Assembly (NCBI RefSeq): GCF_023231945.1
Contig: NZ_JAJLJH010000001.1
Location: forward strand, 496,001-560,000
Reading direction: 5' to 3'
DNA from: Scleromatobacter humisilvae
GTDB taxonomy: Bacteria; Pseudomonadota; Gammaproteobacteria; Burkholderiales; Burkholderiaceae_C
DNA length: 64,000 nucleotides
The notes under the pieces are model-generated. The model worked only from the letters and a program-made list of their open reading frames with translations, was not told the origin of the DNA and made no database searches. Below, piece by piece: positions 39,992 to 49,435 of this stretch. The stretch's first letter is position 1. Each line of letters starts with the position of its first letter. The translations under genes were made by a program, and so were the position numbers.

Positions 39992-42244
39992 TTACGAGCG
40001 CCGACCGACGTCGACGACATCGTCGGTCCCGGTCCGCGCCTTCGAGGCAGGCGGCATCCACGGCGCCTTGCGGGGCAGGACGACCTGCTCCATCCAGACC
40101 TGGATGTCCTCCGGAGGCAGCGGCTTGCTGAACAGGAACCCCTGCATCAGCGAGCAGCCCTCTCCGTACAGCACGTCCTGCTGCCTCTGGTTTTCGACCC
40201 CTTCGGCCACCACCTTGAGGTCGAGCGACTTCGCCAGCGCGATGATCGCGGTAACAACCGCAAGACTCTGTGGCAGCACCCCGAGATCGCGCACGAAGCT
40301 GCGGTCGATCTTGACCTCGGCGATCGGCAGCGAGGTCAGGTACGCGAGCGACGAATAGCCGGTGCCGAAGTCATCGACGGCGATCTGCACGCCGATCTCG
40401 GTGAGCCGGTGCAGCGACGGGATCACGCGCTGCAGGTCCTTCATCAGGCCCGTCTCGGTGATCTCGAGCTGGATCATGCTGTGCGGGATGCCCTCGTCGC
40501 GCACGGCCGCCGAGATCTGCTCGATCAGGTCGGTGCGCTCGAACATGCGGTTGGGCATGTTGACGGCGATCGAATCGGAGAAGCCGAACGCGTCGGCCCA
40601 GATGCGCGCCTGCTTGGCGGCCTGGCGCAGCGCCCACTCGCTCATCGGAACGATGAGGCCGGTCTCCTCGGCGACGGGGATGAAGTCGGCCGGCTGGATC
40701 AGCAGGTCGCCACGGCGCCAGCGCATCAGCGCCTCGACGCCCACCATCTTGCCGTTGCTGACGTCGACCTTGGGCTGGTAATACAGCACCAGTTCGTCGC
40801 GCTCGATCGCCTTGTGCAGCGCGCTCTCCAGCGCCAGCTTCTCGCGGCCGCGGCCGGCGAGACGAGGCGTGTAGACCAGCGCGTCGTTGCGGCCCTGCGA
40901 CTTGACGGCGTACATCGCGACGTCCGAGTTGCGCAGCAGGTCGGCCACGGTGTTGCCGTCGCGCGGGAACAGCGCGATGCCGACCGACGCGGTGGCGAAG
41001 CAGTCCTGCCCCGCCACGACGACCGGCTCGCGCAGGGCCTCGAGGATGCGAGTGGCGACGCGCTGCGCGTCGGCCTCGTCGGCGACCTCGGGCAGCAGCG
41101 CGACGAACTCGTCGCCGCCGAGACGGCCCACGGCCTCCAGCGTACGGTGCGAGCGCGAGCCCGCGGTCTCGATCACGCCCTCGAACAGCTGCTCGCAATG
41201 GCGCACGCAGCCGCGCAGGCGGAACGCGACCTCCATCAACAGCTCGTCGCCAGCGGCGTGGCCCAGCGTGTCGTTGATGACCTTGAAGCGGTCGAGATCG
41301 ATCAGCAGCAGCGCCACCTGGTGGCCCAGCCGGCGGCCGAATTCGAGTGCCCGCTCGGCGCGCCAGATCAGCTGGCGACGATTCGGCAGGTTGGTCAACG
41401 CGTCGTAGTTGGCCAGGTGGCGGATGCGGTCTTCCGCGATGCGGCGGTCGGTCACGTCCTGCACGATGCCCGTGTAGGCGCAGCAGTGGCCGTGCTCGTC
41501 GAACTCGGGCTCGGCCTCGACGTGGATGATGCGGAAGCGGCCGTCGGGCAGCGTCATCGGCACGTCGGTGGCGATGACGGAGACCTGGTACAGGATCTGG
41601 CGCGCCAGCCGCACCAGCGGCTCGCGGTCGGTGGGCGCGATCATGCGCAGCATGTCGCGCAGGTTGACGCGGTCGTCCGGCCCGTAGCCGAACACGCGCA
41701 AACCCTCTTCCGACAGCTCGAGCCCGTTGACGAAGCTGCGGCCTTCGTCCTGCCACCAGTCGAACGAGCCCATGCGGGCGAGATCCTGCGCGCGGGCGAG
41801 CTTGGCCTTGCTGCGTTCCAGCTCCTGCCGCGTGCGCGACGCGCGCAGCAGGTAGCGCAGGCGCCCGGCGAGCAGGCTCCACTGCGTGGCCTTGACGAAG
41901 AAGTCCGTCGCGCCAACCTGGTAGGCGCGGTTGATCGAGGCCTCGTCGTCGAGGCCGGTCAGCATCAGCACCGGCACGTTGTCGAAGCCTGGCATGTTGC
42001 GCAGCGCGACACAGGTTTCGAAGCCGTCGAGGCCGGGCATGATGGCGTCGAGCACGACGACGTCGGGCGTCCAGCTGGCCAGGCGCGTGAGCGCTTCCTC
42101 GCCGCCGGTGGTGGAGGTGATGTCGAAGCCGCGATCGCGCAGCGCCGCGGCGGTCATCAGGAGGTTGACCTCGTCGTCGTCGACGAGCAGCACCGTCGGA
42201 CGACGATCCGTTGCTTCCAGGCTCACGCCGTGGTGAAGCGTCAT
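39992..42244 (-). CDS. Response regulator with PAS, GGDEF and EAL domains
   Basis: A 750-residue protein. Receiver domain about 16-135 with phospho-acceptor D66 (VVVLDAIMP). A PAS domain about 155-270. GGDEF about 275-470 with GGDEF (376-380); the I-site position reads RTLE (367-370) rather than RxxD, so allosteric inhibition is doubtful. EAL about 475-735 with the motif GVEALMRW (E504, A505, L506) and the YYQPKVD strand. It could both make and degrade c-di-GMP, or only degrade it using the GGDEF as a GTP sensor. The start overlaps the Hpt stop by four bases (ATGA), which indicates a coupled phosphorelay. Confidence 0.93.
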   Translation of the reverse strand: MTLHHGVSLEATDRRPTVLLVDDDEVNLLMTAAALRDRGFDITSTTGGEEALTRLASWTPDVVVLDAIMPGLDGFETCVALRNMPGFDNVPVLMLTGLDDEASINRAYQVGATDFFVKATQWSLLAGRLRYLLRASRTRQELERSKAKLARAQDLARMGSFDWWQDEGRSFVNGLELSEEGLRVFGYGPDDRVNLRDMLRMIAPTDREPLVRLARQILYQVSVIATDVPMTLPDGRFRIIHVEAEPEFDEHGHCCAYTGIVQDVTDRRIAEDRIRHLANYDALTNLPNRRQLIWRAERALEFGRRLGHQVALLLIDLDRFKVINDTLGHAAGDELLMEVAFRLRGCVRHCEQLFEGVIETAGSRSHRTLEAVGRLGGDEFVALLPEVADEADAQRVATRILEALREPVVVAGQDCFATASVGIALFPRDGNTVADLLRNSDVAMYAVKSQGRNDALVYTPRLAGRGREKLALESALHKAIERDELVLYYQPKVDVSNGKMVGVEALMRWRRGDLLIQPADFIPVAEETGLIVPMSEWALRQAAKQARIWADAFGFSDSIAVNMPNRMFERTDLIEQISAAVRDEGIPHSMIQLEITETGLMKDLQRVIPSLHRLTEIGVQIAVDDFGTGYSSLAYLTSLPIAEVKIDRSFVRDLGVLPQSLAVVTAIIALAKSLDLKVVAEGVENQRQQDVLYGEGCSLMQGFLFSKPLPPEDIQVWMEQVVLPRKAPWMPPASKARTGTDDVVDVGRRS

Positions 42245-42651
42245 GAGGCCGCCGCTTCGAGTTGCTGCAGGGTCTGGCGGACGGCGCCGTCCACGCGCTG
42301 GACCTCGGCCTGGAACTGGTCGATCAGCGGCTGCGCGCCGTTGCTGTCGCCGGCGCGCAGCAGGCGCTCGATCTCGGCGCACAGCGCGGACAGCGCCAGC
42401 GCCCCGATGCTGGCCGACGACGACTTGAGCGTGTGGGCGACTCGCGAGACCTGGTCCCAGGCGCCTTCCGTGCGCGCCAGCTGCAGTTGGGCGACCAGCT
42501 TCGCCAGCGAGGTCTGGTAGGTGGCCAGCACGCGCTTGACCAACTGGGCCTTGCCGTCCGGATCCAGCGCCCGCAACTCGGCCATGCAGGCGGCATCCAG
42601 CACCGGCTTCGTCGCCGTGCCATCGATCCCGGAGTTATTCAAATCGACCAT
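42241..42651 (-). CDS. Hpt-domain phosphotransfer protein
   Basis: A 136-residue helical protein with the histidine phosphotransfer motif VAHTLKSSSASIG (H73). It is predicted to carry phosphoryl groups between a hybrid kinase and the receiver of the coupled gene downstream. Four-base overlap with that gene. No hybrid kinase is adjacent, although a simple histidine kinase is divergent at 42952. Confidence 0.9.
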   Translation of the reverse strand: MVDLNNSGIDGTATKPVLDAACMAELRALDPDGKAQLVKRVLATYQTSLAKLVAQLQLARTEGAWDQVSRVAHTLKSSSASIGALALSALCAEIERLLRAGDSNGAQPLIDQFQAEVQRVDGAVRQTLQQLEAAAS

Positions 42652-42951
42652 CGCACCCTGAATATTTGGATCTCATCCATTCTCGCCCTGTAATGTAAGC
42701 ATGTCCGTGCGCGACAAGGGCGTCAATGGCGAAATACTCCGCACGAGGCAGGCCTTTGGCCGGCGGACGGGCGTCGGCCAAGGCTGAGCAATCCGGACGC
42801 CTGCGGGTGCCACGATCGCGTCCGGACGGGAAATCTGTCACGACCTCCCCACACGGCTCTTCGGCAGCGCCAACGATTACTGAAGGGCTCGCGCGCGGGA
42901 TCGTCGATCTTTGCTCCTTACAATCCGCCCCATGTCGCTTCCGCAGACTCG
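42652..42951. other. Divergent promoter region, Hpt operon versus histidine kinase
   Basis: Exactly 300 bases without a gene, between the Hpt start and the histidine kinase start. It contains a TACAAT -10-like hexamer (42919-42924) upstream of the kinase, without a clear -35. The Hpt-side start is flanked by a more AT-rich stretch (42650-42720). No riboswitch, palindrome or small gene was recognised. Confidence 0.45.
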
Positions 42952-44541
42952 ATGACTCCCACACTCGCCGTGTTCGCGATCCTGGCGCTGGCCGGCTTCG
43001 GCGCCATCAGCGCGCTGGTGGGTGCGTTGTGGATGAAGGCCCGCGGCGCCGCCGCGCTGCGCGAGGCCACCGAGGATCGGACCCGCCTGCTCGCGCTGGC
43101 CGACCACTGGATGTGGGAGACCGACGCCGCCCACCGCCTGACCACCTGGCGCCCGCCGGCGCGCCGCCCGGCCGGCTGGAAGATCGGCCCGCCGCTGGGC
43201 GCCGCGCTCACCGCGATCGCCCAGCCGCTGCCCGGCGCCGAGGGCATTTCCGCTGCGACGGCCGGTTCGCCCGCCAGCTCGCCGCTGTCGCGCCAGCTGG
43301 CGGCGCACGCGCCGATCACCGAGCAGCGCGTGCTGCTGCAGCTCGGCGAGACGAGCTCGCTGTGGAGCGTGCGCGGCGAGCCGCGCCACGACGGCGAGGG
43401 GTACTTCCTCGGGTATTTCGGCACGGCCCGGCCGGTCGGCGAGAGCGACGCCGCCGGCTTCGGCCACGCCGCGCTGGTCGAGCTGCTTGCCCAGCCCGAC
43501 GCCACCGTGCTCGTGTTCCGCCGGCTCGACGCCGGCGCGCCCTGGCGCCTCGAGGCCCAGGGCGCGGGCACGCGCGCGCTGTTCGGCATGTCGCTGTCGC
43601 CGGAGGACGAGTTCACCGGCGCGCCCGACTGGGCCGCCGTCTGCGCCCGCCTGCCCGCGGCGATCGACCGCGCGCTGGCCGAGATGCCCGCCGGCGAGAC
43701 GCGCGCAGTCGGCGAATGGCGCGTCAGCTGGACGTACGTCGCCAGCGAGGACGACGCGCACGCCGGCCGCATCGTGATCCTGCGCGCCGCGGCCGCCCCG
43801 GCGGCGCCCGCCCTGCCCGCGCCCGCGCCGCCCGCGGCCGTCGCGGCGGAGCCGTCGGCCGCGACCGCCGCCGACAACGCCGACCAGGAGTCCTTCATCT
43901 ATACGGTCTCGCACGACCTGCGCGCACCGATCCGCGTCGTCGAGGGCTTCGCCCGCATCCTCAAGGAGGACTACGGCCGCTTCCTCGACCGCATCGGCAA
44001 CGACCACACCGACCGCATCCTGGCCGCCGCCGCGCGCATGAACAGCATGATCGACTCGCTGCTCGCGCTGTCGCGCCTGCAGTCGCAGCCGATCAAGCGC
44101 CAGCCGGTCGACCTGTCGCAGCTCGCGCGCTATGTGCTGGAAGACCTTCGCAGCAACGAACCGGAGCGTGAGGCGGACATCCACATCGAGCCGGGCCTCG
44201 TGATCCAGGGCGACCCGACGCTGATGCGCATCGCCATCGAGAACCTGGTCGGCAACGCGTGGAAGTACAGCAGCCAGAGCCCGACCACGCGCATCGAACT
44301 CAAGCGCGAGATGCTCGCCGGCACGCCCACCTTCGTCGTCGCCGACGCCGGCGCCGGCTTCGACATGCGCTTCGCCGACCGCCTGTTCGGCGTGTTCCAG
44401 CGGCTGCACAGCGCCAAGGACTTCCAGGGCACGGGCGTCGGGCTGGCGTCGGTGCGGCGCATCATCCGGCGCCACGGCGGCGACATCTGGGCCGAGTCGG
44501 AAGTCGGCAAGGGCGCACGGTTCTACTTCACGTTGCCCTGA
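42952..44541 (+). CDS. Sensor histidine kinase
   Basis: A 529-residue kinase. One N-terminal membrane segment (about 5-28), then a PAS-like region (about 40-280) with an Ala/Pro-rich linker, then HisKA with the phosphorylated H321 (TVSHDLRAP), and a HATPase_c domain with the N box (IAIENLVGNAWKYSS), the G box DAGAGFD and GTGVGLASVRR. The closing segment GGDIWAESEVGKGARFYFTL is like bacteriophytochrome-type kinases. No receiver domain. Partner may be the Hpt or receiver genes divergent from it. Its end overlaps the convergent lipoprotein gene by 19 bases. Confidence 0.9.
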   Translation: MTPTLAVFAILALAGFGAISALVGALWMKARGAAALREATEDRTRLLALADHWMWETDAAHRLTTWRPPARRPAGWKIGPPLGAALTAIAQPLPGAEGISAATAGSPASSPLSRQLAAHAPITEQRVLLQLGETSSLWSVRGEPRHDGEGYFLGYFGTARPVGESDAAGFGHAALVELLAQPDATVLVFRRLDAGAPWRLEAQGAGTRALFGMSLSPEDEFTGAPDWAAVCARLPAAIDRALAEMPAGETRAVGEWRVSWTYVASEDDAHAGRIVILRAAAAPAAPALPAPAPPAAVAAEPSAATAADNADQESFIYTVSHDLRAPIRVVEGFARILKEDYGRFLDRIGNDHTDRILAAAARMNSMIDSLLALSRLQSQPIKRQPVDLSQLARYVLEDLRSNEPEREADIHIEPGLVIQGDPTLMRIAIENLVGNAWKYSSQSPTTRIELKREMLAGTPTFVVADAGAGFDMRFADRLFGVFQRLHSAKDFQGTGVGLASVRRIIRRHGGDIWAESEVGKGARFYFTLP

Positions 44542-44999
44542 GCTTCGCCCGCGCGGGCCGGCCGTTGCCTGCGCGCGTAGGCGAACAGGCTGAAGGCGAC
44601 GATGAACAGCGGCATGCCGGCGACGACCGCCACGTCGGGCATGTACCAGCCTCGGCGCTGTTCGTAGGCCTGCTGCGGCGTCAGCAGCGTGTTCACCTCG
44701 GGATGCGCCGGATCGTAGAAGACGGTCACCGGATCGCCCTTTCGCGCCGAGTCGCACCGGATCAAACTGGCCGGCGCCTTCGCCCGATGCTCGACGCCGT
44801 TGGCGACGAACGAATAGATCACCAGGCCGTGCGAGCCGCAGTCCACGTCGGCGACCGAGCCCGCGACCGTCGCATTCGATTCGACGAGGCGGCGATATTC
44901 GTGCGCGTCGTTGTAGCAACCGGTCAGCAGGAGACTCGCGCCGACGACCAGTGATGCGACGCGGGCGGCGCTCGATGCAAGGTGTGCGGCGAAGTTCAT
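44523..44999 (-). CDS. Lipoprotein with DUF3592-like domain
   Basis: A 158-residue protein with a lipobox LLTGC (C28) after a hydrophobic N-terminus. The middle part (VVTVF-type segment DPVTVFYDPAHPEVN) resembles DUF3592 membrane proteins, which usually begin with a plain membrane helix. A C-terminal membrane segment (VAVVAGMPLFIVAFSLFAY) remains. It would be a lipid-anchored and membrane-spanning protein. Function unknown. Start 44999 is chosen because it precedes the hydrophobic stretch; earlier Met codons exist. Confidence 0.65.
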   Translation of the reverse strand: MNFAAHLASSAARVASLVVGASLLLTGCYNDAHEYRRLVESNATVAGSVADVDCGSHGLVIYSFVANGVEHRAKAPASLIRCDSARKGDPVTVFYDPAHPEVNTLLTPQQAYEQRRGWYMPDVAVVAGMPLFIVAFSLFAYARRQRPARAGEAQGNVK

Positions 45000-45113
45000 C
45001 GTCGCGATCATAGCCACGGCGTCGACCAGGACCTTTCATGCGCCGGGCTCGGCCGCTCGATCTCGACGCGCGCTTACTTGACGCCGGCAATCGCATCGAT
45101 GCCCTCCGGGAAA

Positions 45114-45133
45114 GAATTTCCGCGAGGGAATTC
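45114..45133. repeat. Imperfect inverted repeat in the 45000-45205 gap
   Basis: GAATTTCC (45114-45121) faces GGGAATTC (45126-45133) with one mismatch and a four-base spacer. It could be a weak hairpin or operator downstream of the trypsin-like gene. Nothing else was recognised in the roughly 200-base gap. Confidence 0.3.
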
Positions 45134-45205
45134 GCGGCTCGCGGGCCGGAGCCGCCGTCAGTGTGACTGGGGCGCCGTCAACGGGTCCTCCAGTCGCGCG
45201 GTCGA

Positions 45206-47257
45206 TCAGCGCGCGCTGCCCAGCACGGCCTTCGCGCGCTCGACCTGGTCGGAGCCCACCACGAGCGCGCCCTCCCCGACGCCCCACTGCAGGGGACGCC
45301 GATCGAACGGCAGGCCTGCCTCGGCCCTCAGCAACTGCAGCTCGAAGCGCAGCGCGGATGCCGCGGCGCAGCACGTCGCCAGCGCAGCTTCCAGCTCGTC
45401 GCGCTGGGCGGCGATCAGGTGTTCCAGCAGCGTGCTCGTCGCGGAGTGCTCGAGCCGGTCCTCGTACACCAGGGCGAGGTCCTGCACGCGCGTGGACGTC
45501 GCGTGGCCGAGCAGCGCGATGCCGCGCTGAACCTTGTCGATGTCGAACGACTCGCGCTGGTCGAAGAACGTCGGCGACACCCAGGCGTCGAGCCACCGTC
45601 CGACCAGGGCGCCGAGCGCCTTCGCATCGGGCCTGCCCGTGCCGACGTAGATCGCATAGTCGGCTTGCGCACCGACGTCGCCGGCCTGGACACGCAGCAT
45701 CGCCTTCTGCTCGCAGCGCAAGTCGTAGAGCACCTGCGTGAACGGCGCCGGTTGGCTGCGCATCTTCGTCAGCGTGTATCGATCCGACACGATGCGCCGC
45801 GCGCTGGGCTCGCCCGAAGACAGCAGCGAGGACGCGAGCGTCGCCTCGCCGATGGCACCCACCCACGCGACGCCACGGCAATCGCCACCGGACGCTGGCG
45901 CCACGACCAGGTGATCGGTCGCATTGCCCGCGTCGAAATCCACCTTGCCTTGCACGAGCGAGCCGCGCAGCAGCGGCGACGCACCCGCCTCGTTCCGATC
46001 CGGGCCGGAATGCTCGTCGGGCGAGAACGGCACGGCCTTGACGAACATCCGCACTTCCTGCGTCCCGCCCGCCTGCGGCAGTTCGGCCAGCACGTTGTCG
46101 GTATAGGGCAGCCGGAGCACCTGCCCCTCCTGCAACTGCCGCAGCGACAGCTGCTGCGATTGCGTGATGTCCTTCCTGCTGATGAACCCGTGGCTCTGGA
46201 CACGCAGCCTGACGTCGCCCAGGCCGTCGACCGGAAGGGGACTGGAGACCACTTCACGAAGATCCTTGGACAGTCCGAACGTGTGCTCGCGCCGGTTCTC
46301 GTCCAGCAGCATCATCTCGACGCCGTTGAACCATCCATCGAAGACGCCCTTCGGCAAGCCGGAGATGCGGCTGATCGAGATCCGGATCCAGCGCTCGTCG
46401 CCGTCCTGCCCGAATCCGCCCCATCGTGTCCGCCGCAAGAAGATCCTGCCGTCGGCGCCCTCGTCCTCGATCGCCGCGTCGTCGCCCGGGCGGGCGGCGG
46501 CCGGCGATGCGGCGAGGGTCGTGGCCGACGGGCCGGCAGCCTCCTGCACGCCGACGCTGAAGCCGCTGCGCCGCAGGAACTCCAGCGCGGATTCGACCGG
46601 CAGCGCCGCGACGGTGGGCGCCTGGGCCACCGCGAGGATCATGCCGACGAGATGCCCGTCGGCGGTGAACAAGCCCCCGCCGGAATGCCCTTCGTGGACA
46701 TAGTCGCTCTGGAACAGGATCCTGTCCGACTCCCGGCGATCGAACAGGTCGGGACGCAGCGGCATCCCCCATCCGAGTCCGCCCGGGTAGCCGACCGGGT
46801 AGACCTCTGTGCGTTGCGGCAGCGCCGAGGATCCCGTGATCAGTTCGAAAGGAAGGCGGGCGGCGCCGTCCAGCCCCGCTTCGTGCAAGCCCCTGATCTC
46901 GATCACCGCAATGTCGTCCCGGAGGTCATGTGCGGGAAGCACCTTCGCGGCGATCGGCGTCCGCGGCAGATCCTTGAAATAGACGTCCGTGCGCGTCGCG
47001 GTCTCCGTCGAACCCTGCGGCGCCGAGGGATCGCGCACCAGGTGATCGGCCGTGAACGCATAGGCCGTGTCGCCCGCCACCGAGAACACGATGCCGGCGC
47101 CCTGGTGCGTGCGCCCGCCCAACCGGGTCTCGATCATCACCACCAGGCGCTGCGCATCGTCCAGTCGCGCGGCCCGCGCCGGAGGATGAAGCGCGGCGAG
47201 CAGCACGAGGCCGCACAGCGCCGCGAGCCACCGGGAACCTGCGCGACGCACGTTCAC
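45206..47257 (-). CDS. Exported trypsin-like (S1/DegP-type) serine protease
   Basis: A 683-residue protein with a signal peptide (about 1-29). The protease domain (about 30-240) has the triad H72 (FTADHLV), D115 (DDIAVIEI) and S192 (GHSGGGLF). The remaining 440 residues are an unrecognised beta-rich region with a second domain of unknown function and no PDZ. The start is uncertain: GTG 47257 overlaps the upstream stop as GTGA and gives a normal signal peptide; ATG 47275 is a second choice. It is the last gene of an overlapping three-gene operon. Confidence 0.82.
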   Translation of the reverse strand: MNVRRAGSRWLAALCGLVLLAALHPPARAARLDDAQRLVVMIETRLGGRTHQGAGIVFSVAGDTAYAFTADHLVRDPSAPQGSTETATRTDVYFKDLPRTPIAAKVLPAHDLRDDIAVIEIRGLHEAGLDGAARLPFELITGSSALPQRTEVYPVGYPGGLGWGMPLRPDLFDRRESDRILFQSDYVHEGHSGGGLFTADGHLVGMILAVAQAPTVAALPVESALEFLRRSGFSVGVQEAAGPSATTLAASPAAARPGDDAAIEDEGADGRIFLRRTRWGGFGQDGDERWIRISISRISGLPKGVFDGWFNGVEMMLLDENRREHTFGLSKDLREVVSSPLPVDGLGDVRLRVQSHGFISRKDITQSQQLSLRQLQEGQVLRLPYTDNVLAELPQAGGTQEVRMFVKAVPFSPDEHSGPDRNEAGASPLLRGSLVQGKVDFDAGNATDHLVVAPASGGDCRGVAWVGAIGEATLASSLLSSGEPSARRIVSDRYTLTKMRSQPAPFTQVLYDLRCEQKAMLRVQAGDVGAQADYAIYVGTGRPDAKALGALVGRWLDAWVSPTFFDQRESFDIDKVQRGIALLGHATSTRVQDLALVYEDRLEHSATSTLLEHLIAAQRDELEAALATCCAAASALRFELQLLRAEAGLPFDRRPLQWGVGEGALVVGSDQVERAKAVLGSAR

Positions 47258-48399
47258 TTGCTGCCGTCCATCCATCGCCACACTCCCAGCAAGACGCCCA
47301 GGATCGCCAGGCCGCTCGACCACGTGAGCAGCAGCAGGTCCTGCGACAACCACCATTCGAGAAGTCGCGGCGTGAGGGACTGGCGCGCGTAGGACGGTCC
47401 GATCTGCACGTCGCGTGCCTTGCCGTCGAAGTCGAGCGATACGGCCGAGGGTGCGACGCGCAGGGTGCGCATCCGGCCGCTGGCCGATTCGAGCCCCAGC
47501 AATTCGTTCTTCTGCAGCGTCCGGGCCGGCGACTTCGCCAAGCCGAACTGCAGCTTGCCCTCGAGAAGCGTGGATTGCACTTCGAGGGTGCCGTCGGGCA
47601 TGCGCTCATCGGCGTACAGGCGAAGGTCCGTCACCGGAAGATTCGGTTGAAGCTCGATCGCGGCCGCGACCGGCGCCATGCGCAGCGTCAGCGCGCGTTC
47701 GGCCGGGCAAGCCGAGCCCGGTGCCTTGCCAACCGTCCCGGTCGTGGCCTCGACGGGTGCGACGACGATCCGTGCCCGCTGCGCCGGCCGCAAGACAAGC
47801 TCGCTGTTCGACACGATCCGCACCGGCCCCGTGGCCTGCAGCGCCAACGGCTCGTCCAGCCCGCACACCGTCAGCCCGATGCTGCCATCGCCGAAGCTGG
47901 CGTCGACGACGACCTGGCTGCCGGCCGGGACGTCGGGCAGCTGCACCTCGAGGTGCGCGCCGGCCGCGTCGCCCGTCGACTCGAGCCGGACGACGCGCGC
48001 CGCGAACGTCGTCGGCGCCTCCTGGTCGGGTGCCACCTGGGTCAACGCCTGGCCTTCGATCGTGATCCAGCGGACCTCGAAATGCCGCGCCAGCGTCACG
48101 GCCTGGCTGGTGACGATGGCTGCCTGCGTCGCCTTGGCATGGAGACCGATGCGCACACTGGGCAGCCGGATGAGTGCGAGGCTGGCGAGGACGAGCGCGA
48201 CCGCAGCGACGATCAGCACGTGAACCATCCGCCGCGGGCGCCGCGGCTCGCGGATCAACGCGAGCGTCTTGCTGAGCGCTTCGCAGTCGGCGAGTTCGTC
48301 CCGGTCGACCTTGCCGTCGGCGGCCAGGACGGCGTCGAGCAGCGCCGCCTTGCGGGCTTCCAGAAGGCTCTCGAGCCGGGCGTCGCCGTCATCGGGCAC
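47254..48399 (-). CDS. Unrecognised membrane protein of the trypsin operon
   Basis: A 381-residue protein. A cytoplasmic N-terminal helical part (about 1-55, containing AADGKVDRDELADCE, which looks like a small TerB- or EF-hand-like helix) precedes a membrane segment (about 58-78, VAAVALVLASLALI), a long beta-rich region (about 80-345), and a second membrane segment near the C-terminus (about 355-375, LLTWSSGLAILGVLLGVW). GTG 48399 with GAGGG before it is the start. It overlaps the trypsin gene and the upstream gene. No family was recognised. It may bind the secreted protease. Confidence 0.7.
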   Translation of the reverse strand: MPDDGDARLESLLEARKAALLDAVLAADGKVDRDELADCEALSKTLALIREPRRPRRMVHVLIVAAVALVLASLALIRLPSVRIGLHAKATQAAIVTSQAVTLARHFEVRWITIEGQALTQVAPDQEAPTTFAARVVRLESTGDAAGAHLEVQLPDVPAGSQVVVDASFGDGSIGLTVCGLDEPLALQATGPVRIVSNSELVLRPAQRARIVVAPVEATTGTVGKAPGSACPAERALTLRMAPVAAAIELQPNLPVTDLRLYADERMPDGTLEVQSTLLEGKLQFGLAKSPARTLQKNELLGLESASGRMRTLRVAPSAVSLDFDGKARDVQIGPSYARQSLTPRLLEWWLSQDLLLLTWSSGLAILGVLLGVWRWMDGSK

Positions 48400-49237
48400 G
48401 GCTTGCGGCCCTCGGCTCCCGCACCGGGTTCGACGGCATCTGGACGACGACGTGCGCACTCGGTGGCGTCATGTTGCTCGCGACGACCGGCTCGCCGACG
48501 ATGTCGAGATAGCAGGGCTCGCGCGACCCGGGCGCGGCGACCTCGAGCGTGACGACTTCGTCCGCCCGGAAGGGGCCGCCGGCCCGACCCCTGGCGACGC
48601 TCTGGGCAGGCATGCCGCTGGATTCGATCCGCAGACACTCCCAGCTGATCGCGAAAAGCGCAACGGTGGACGTGACCAGCACCCGGACGCCCGCGCCCTC
48701 CGTCGCACCGCCGGAAAGCGACAGCGGCAGCAATATGGGCCACGTGACCTGGCCGATCCGGGCGCGCGCCTGGACACGCAGCGCGATTTCATCGCCACGC
48801 AGCGACAGGCCGCGGACCACGTCGGTGGGCCAGTCGAAGCGGCCGCCGCCCAGGCTCGCCGTGGCGTCCATGCGATAGAACAATCCCGGCCGCAGGCTGA
48901 TTGCCTGGATCTGGACGGCATCGCCGATCGCGCCCGACACGCGGCCCGACCATCCGAGGTGCAGCACGCCCTCCCCCGGCAGTGCGGCCGCCGGCGCGCC
49001 GGTCGCCACCGCGAGCACGGTGATGGCCGCATCGGACGCGTGCGGCGACCAGTAGAGTCCCTCGCAGCGGTTGCCGCGCAGGCGATAGCCGAGCGGGTTG
49101 TCGTCCACGGGGCGGATGTCGTCGCGACACTTCGAATCGATCGCGAGCGCCGAGGCCGGCAGCACGAGCGTCGTCCACGCAAGCGCGGCAGCCCACGATC
49201 GCAAGCCGCGCCCGCCGAGTGACAGAAGACTCTTCAC
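48389..49237 (-). CDS. Unrecognised exported protein of the trypsin operon
   Basis: A 282-residue exported protein with signal peptide (about 1-32, TTLVLPASALA). The mature part is beta-rich, beginning with Cys-containing segments (KCRDD, GNRCEGLYWSP), where two Cys could pair. A hydrophobic stretch (VLVTSTVALFAISWECL) lies near the middle. No family was recognised. GGAGGA at 49250-49245 precedes the GTG start at 49237 with correct spacing; ATG 49252 lies within that site. It is the first gene of the operon. Confidence 0.72.
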   Translation of the reverse strand: MKSLLSLGGRGLRSWAAALAWTTLVLPASALAIDSKCRDDIRPVDDNPLGYRLRGNRCEGLYWSPHASDAAITVLAVATGAPAAALPGEGVLHLGWSGRVSGAIGDAVQIQAISLRPGLFYRMDATASLGGGRFDWPTDVVRGLSLRGDEIALRVQARARIGQVTWPILLPLSLSGGATEGAGVRVLVTSTVALFAISWECLRIESSGMPAQSVARGRAGGPFRADEVVTLEVAAPGSREPCYLDIVGEPVVASNMTPPSAHVVVQMPSNPVREPRAASRAR

Positions 49238-49435
49238 CCCATCTTCCTCCATGGAAGTTTCGCCACGGGCCGCCGCGCATGCATCGAATCGCTTCGTCGA
49301 GTTGCATCATGCGACAACACGGCCGGCTCAGGCAACTGTCGCCACGAGCCTCCCCCCATCCTGCATCGCGCGCGGGCAAGGCGACAGGCTCGACGTACCA
49401 TTCGACGGGGCCACGTGGCTCCGTCGGAGGGTTCC

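Noticed and set aside
38717-42520. A 1267-codon open frame on the plus strand opposite the GGDEF and EAL genes
   Set aside because: It reads as Arg/Ala/His-rich nonsense with no domain and no ribosome-binding site. Long antisense frames are expected in DNA of 70% GC. The minus-strand genes have clear domains and overlaps.
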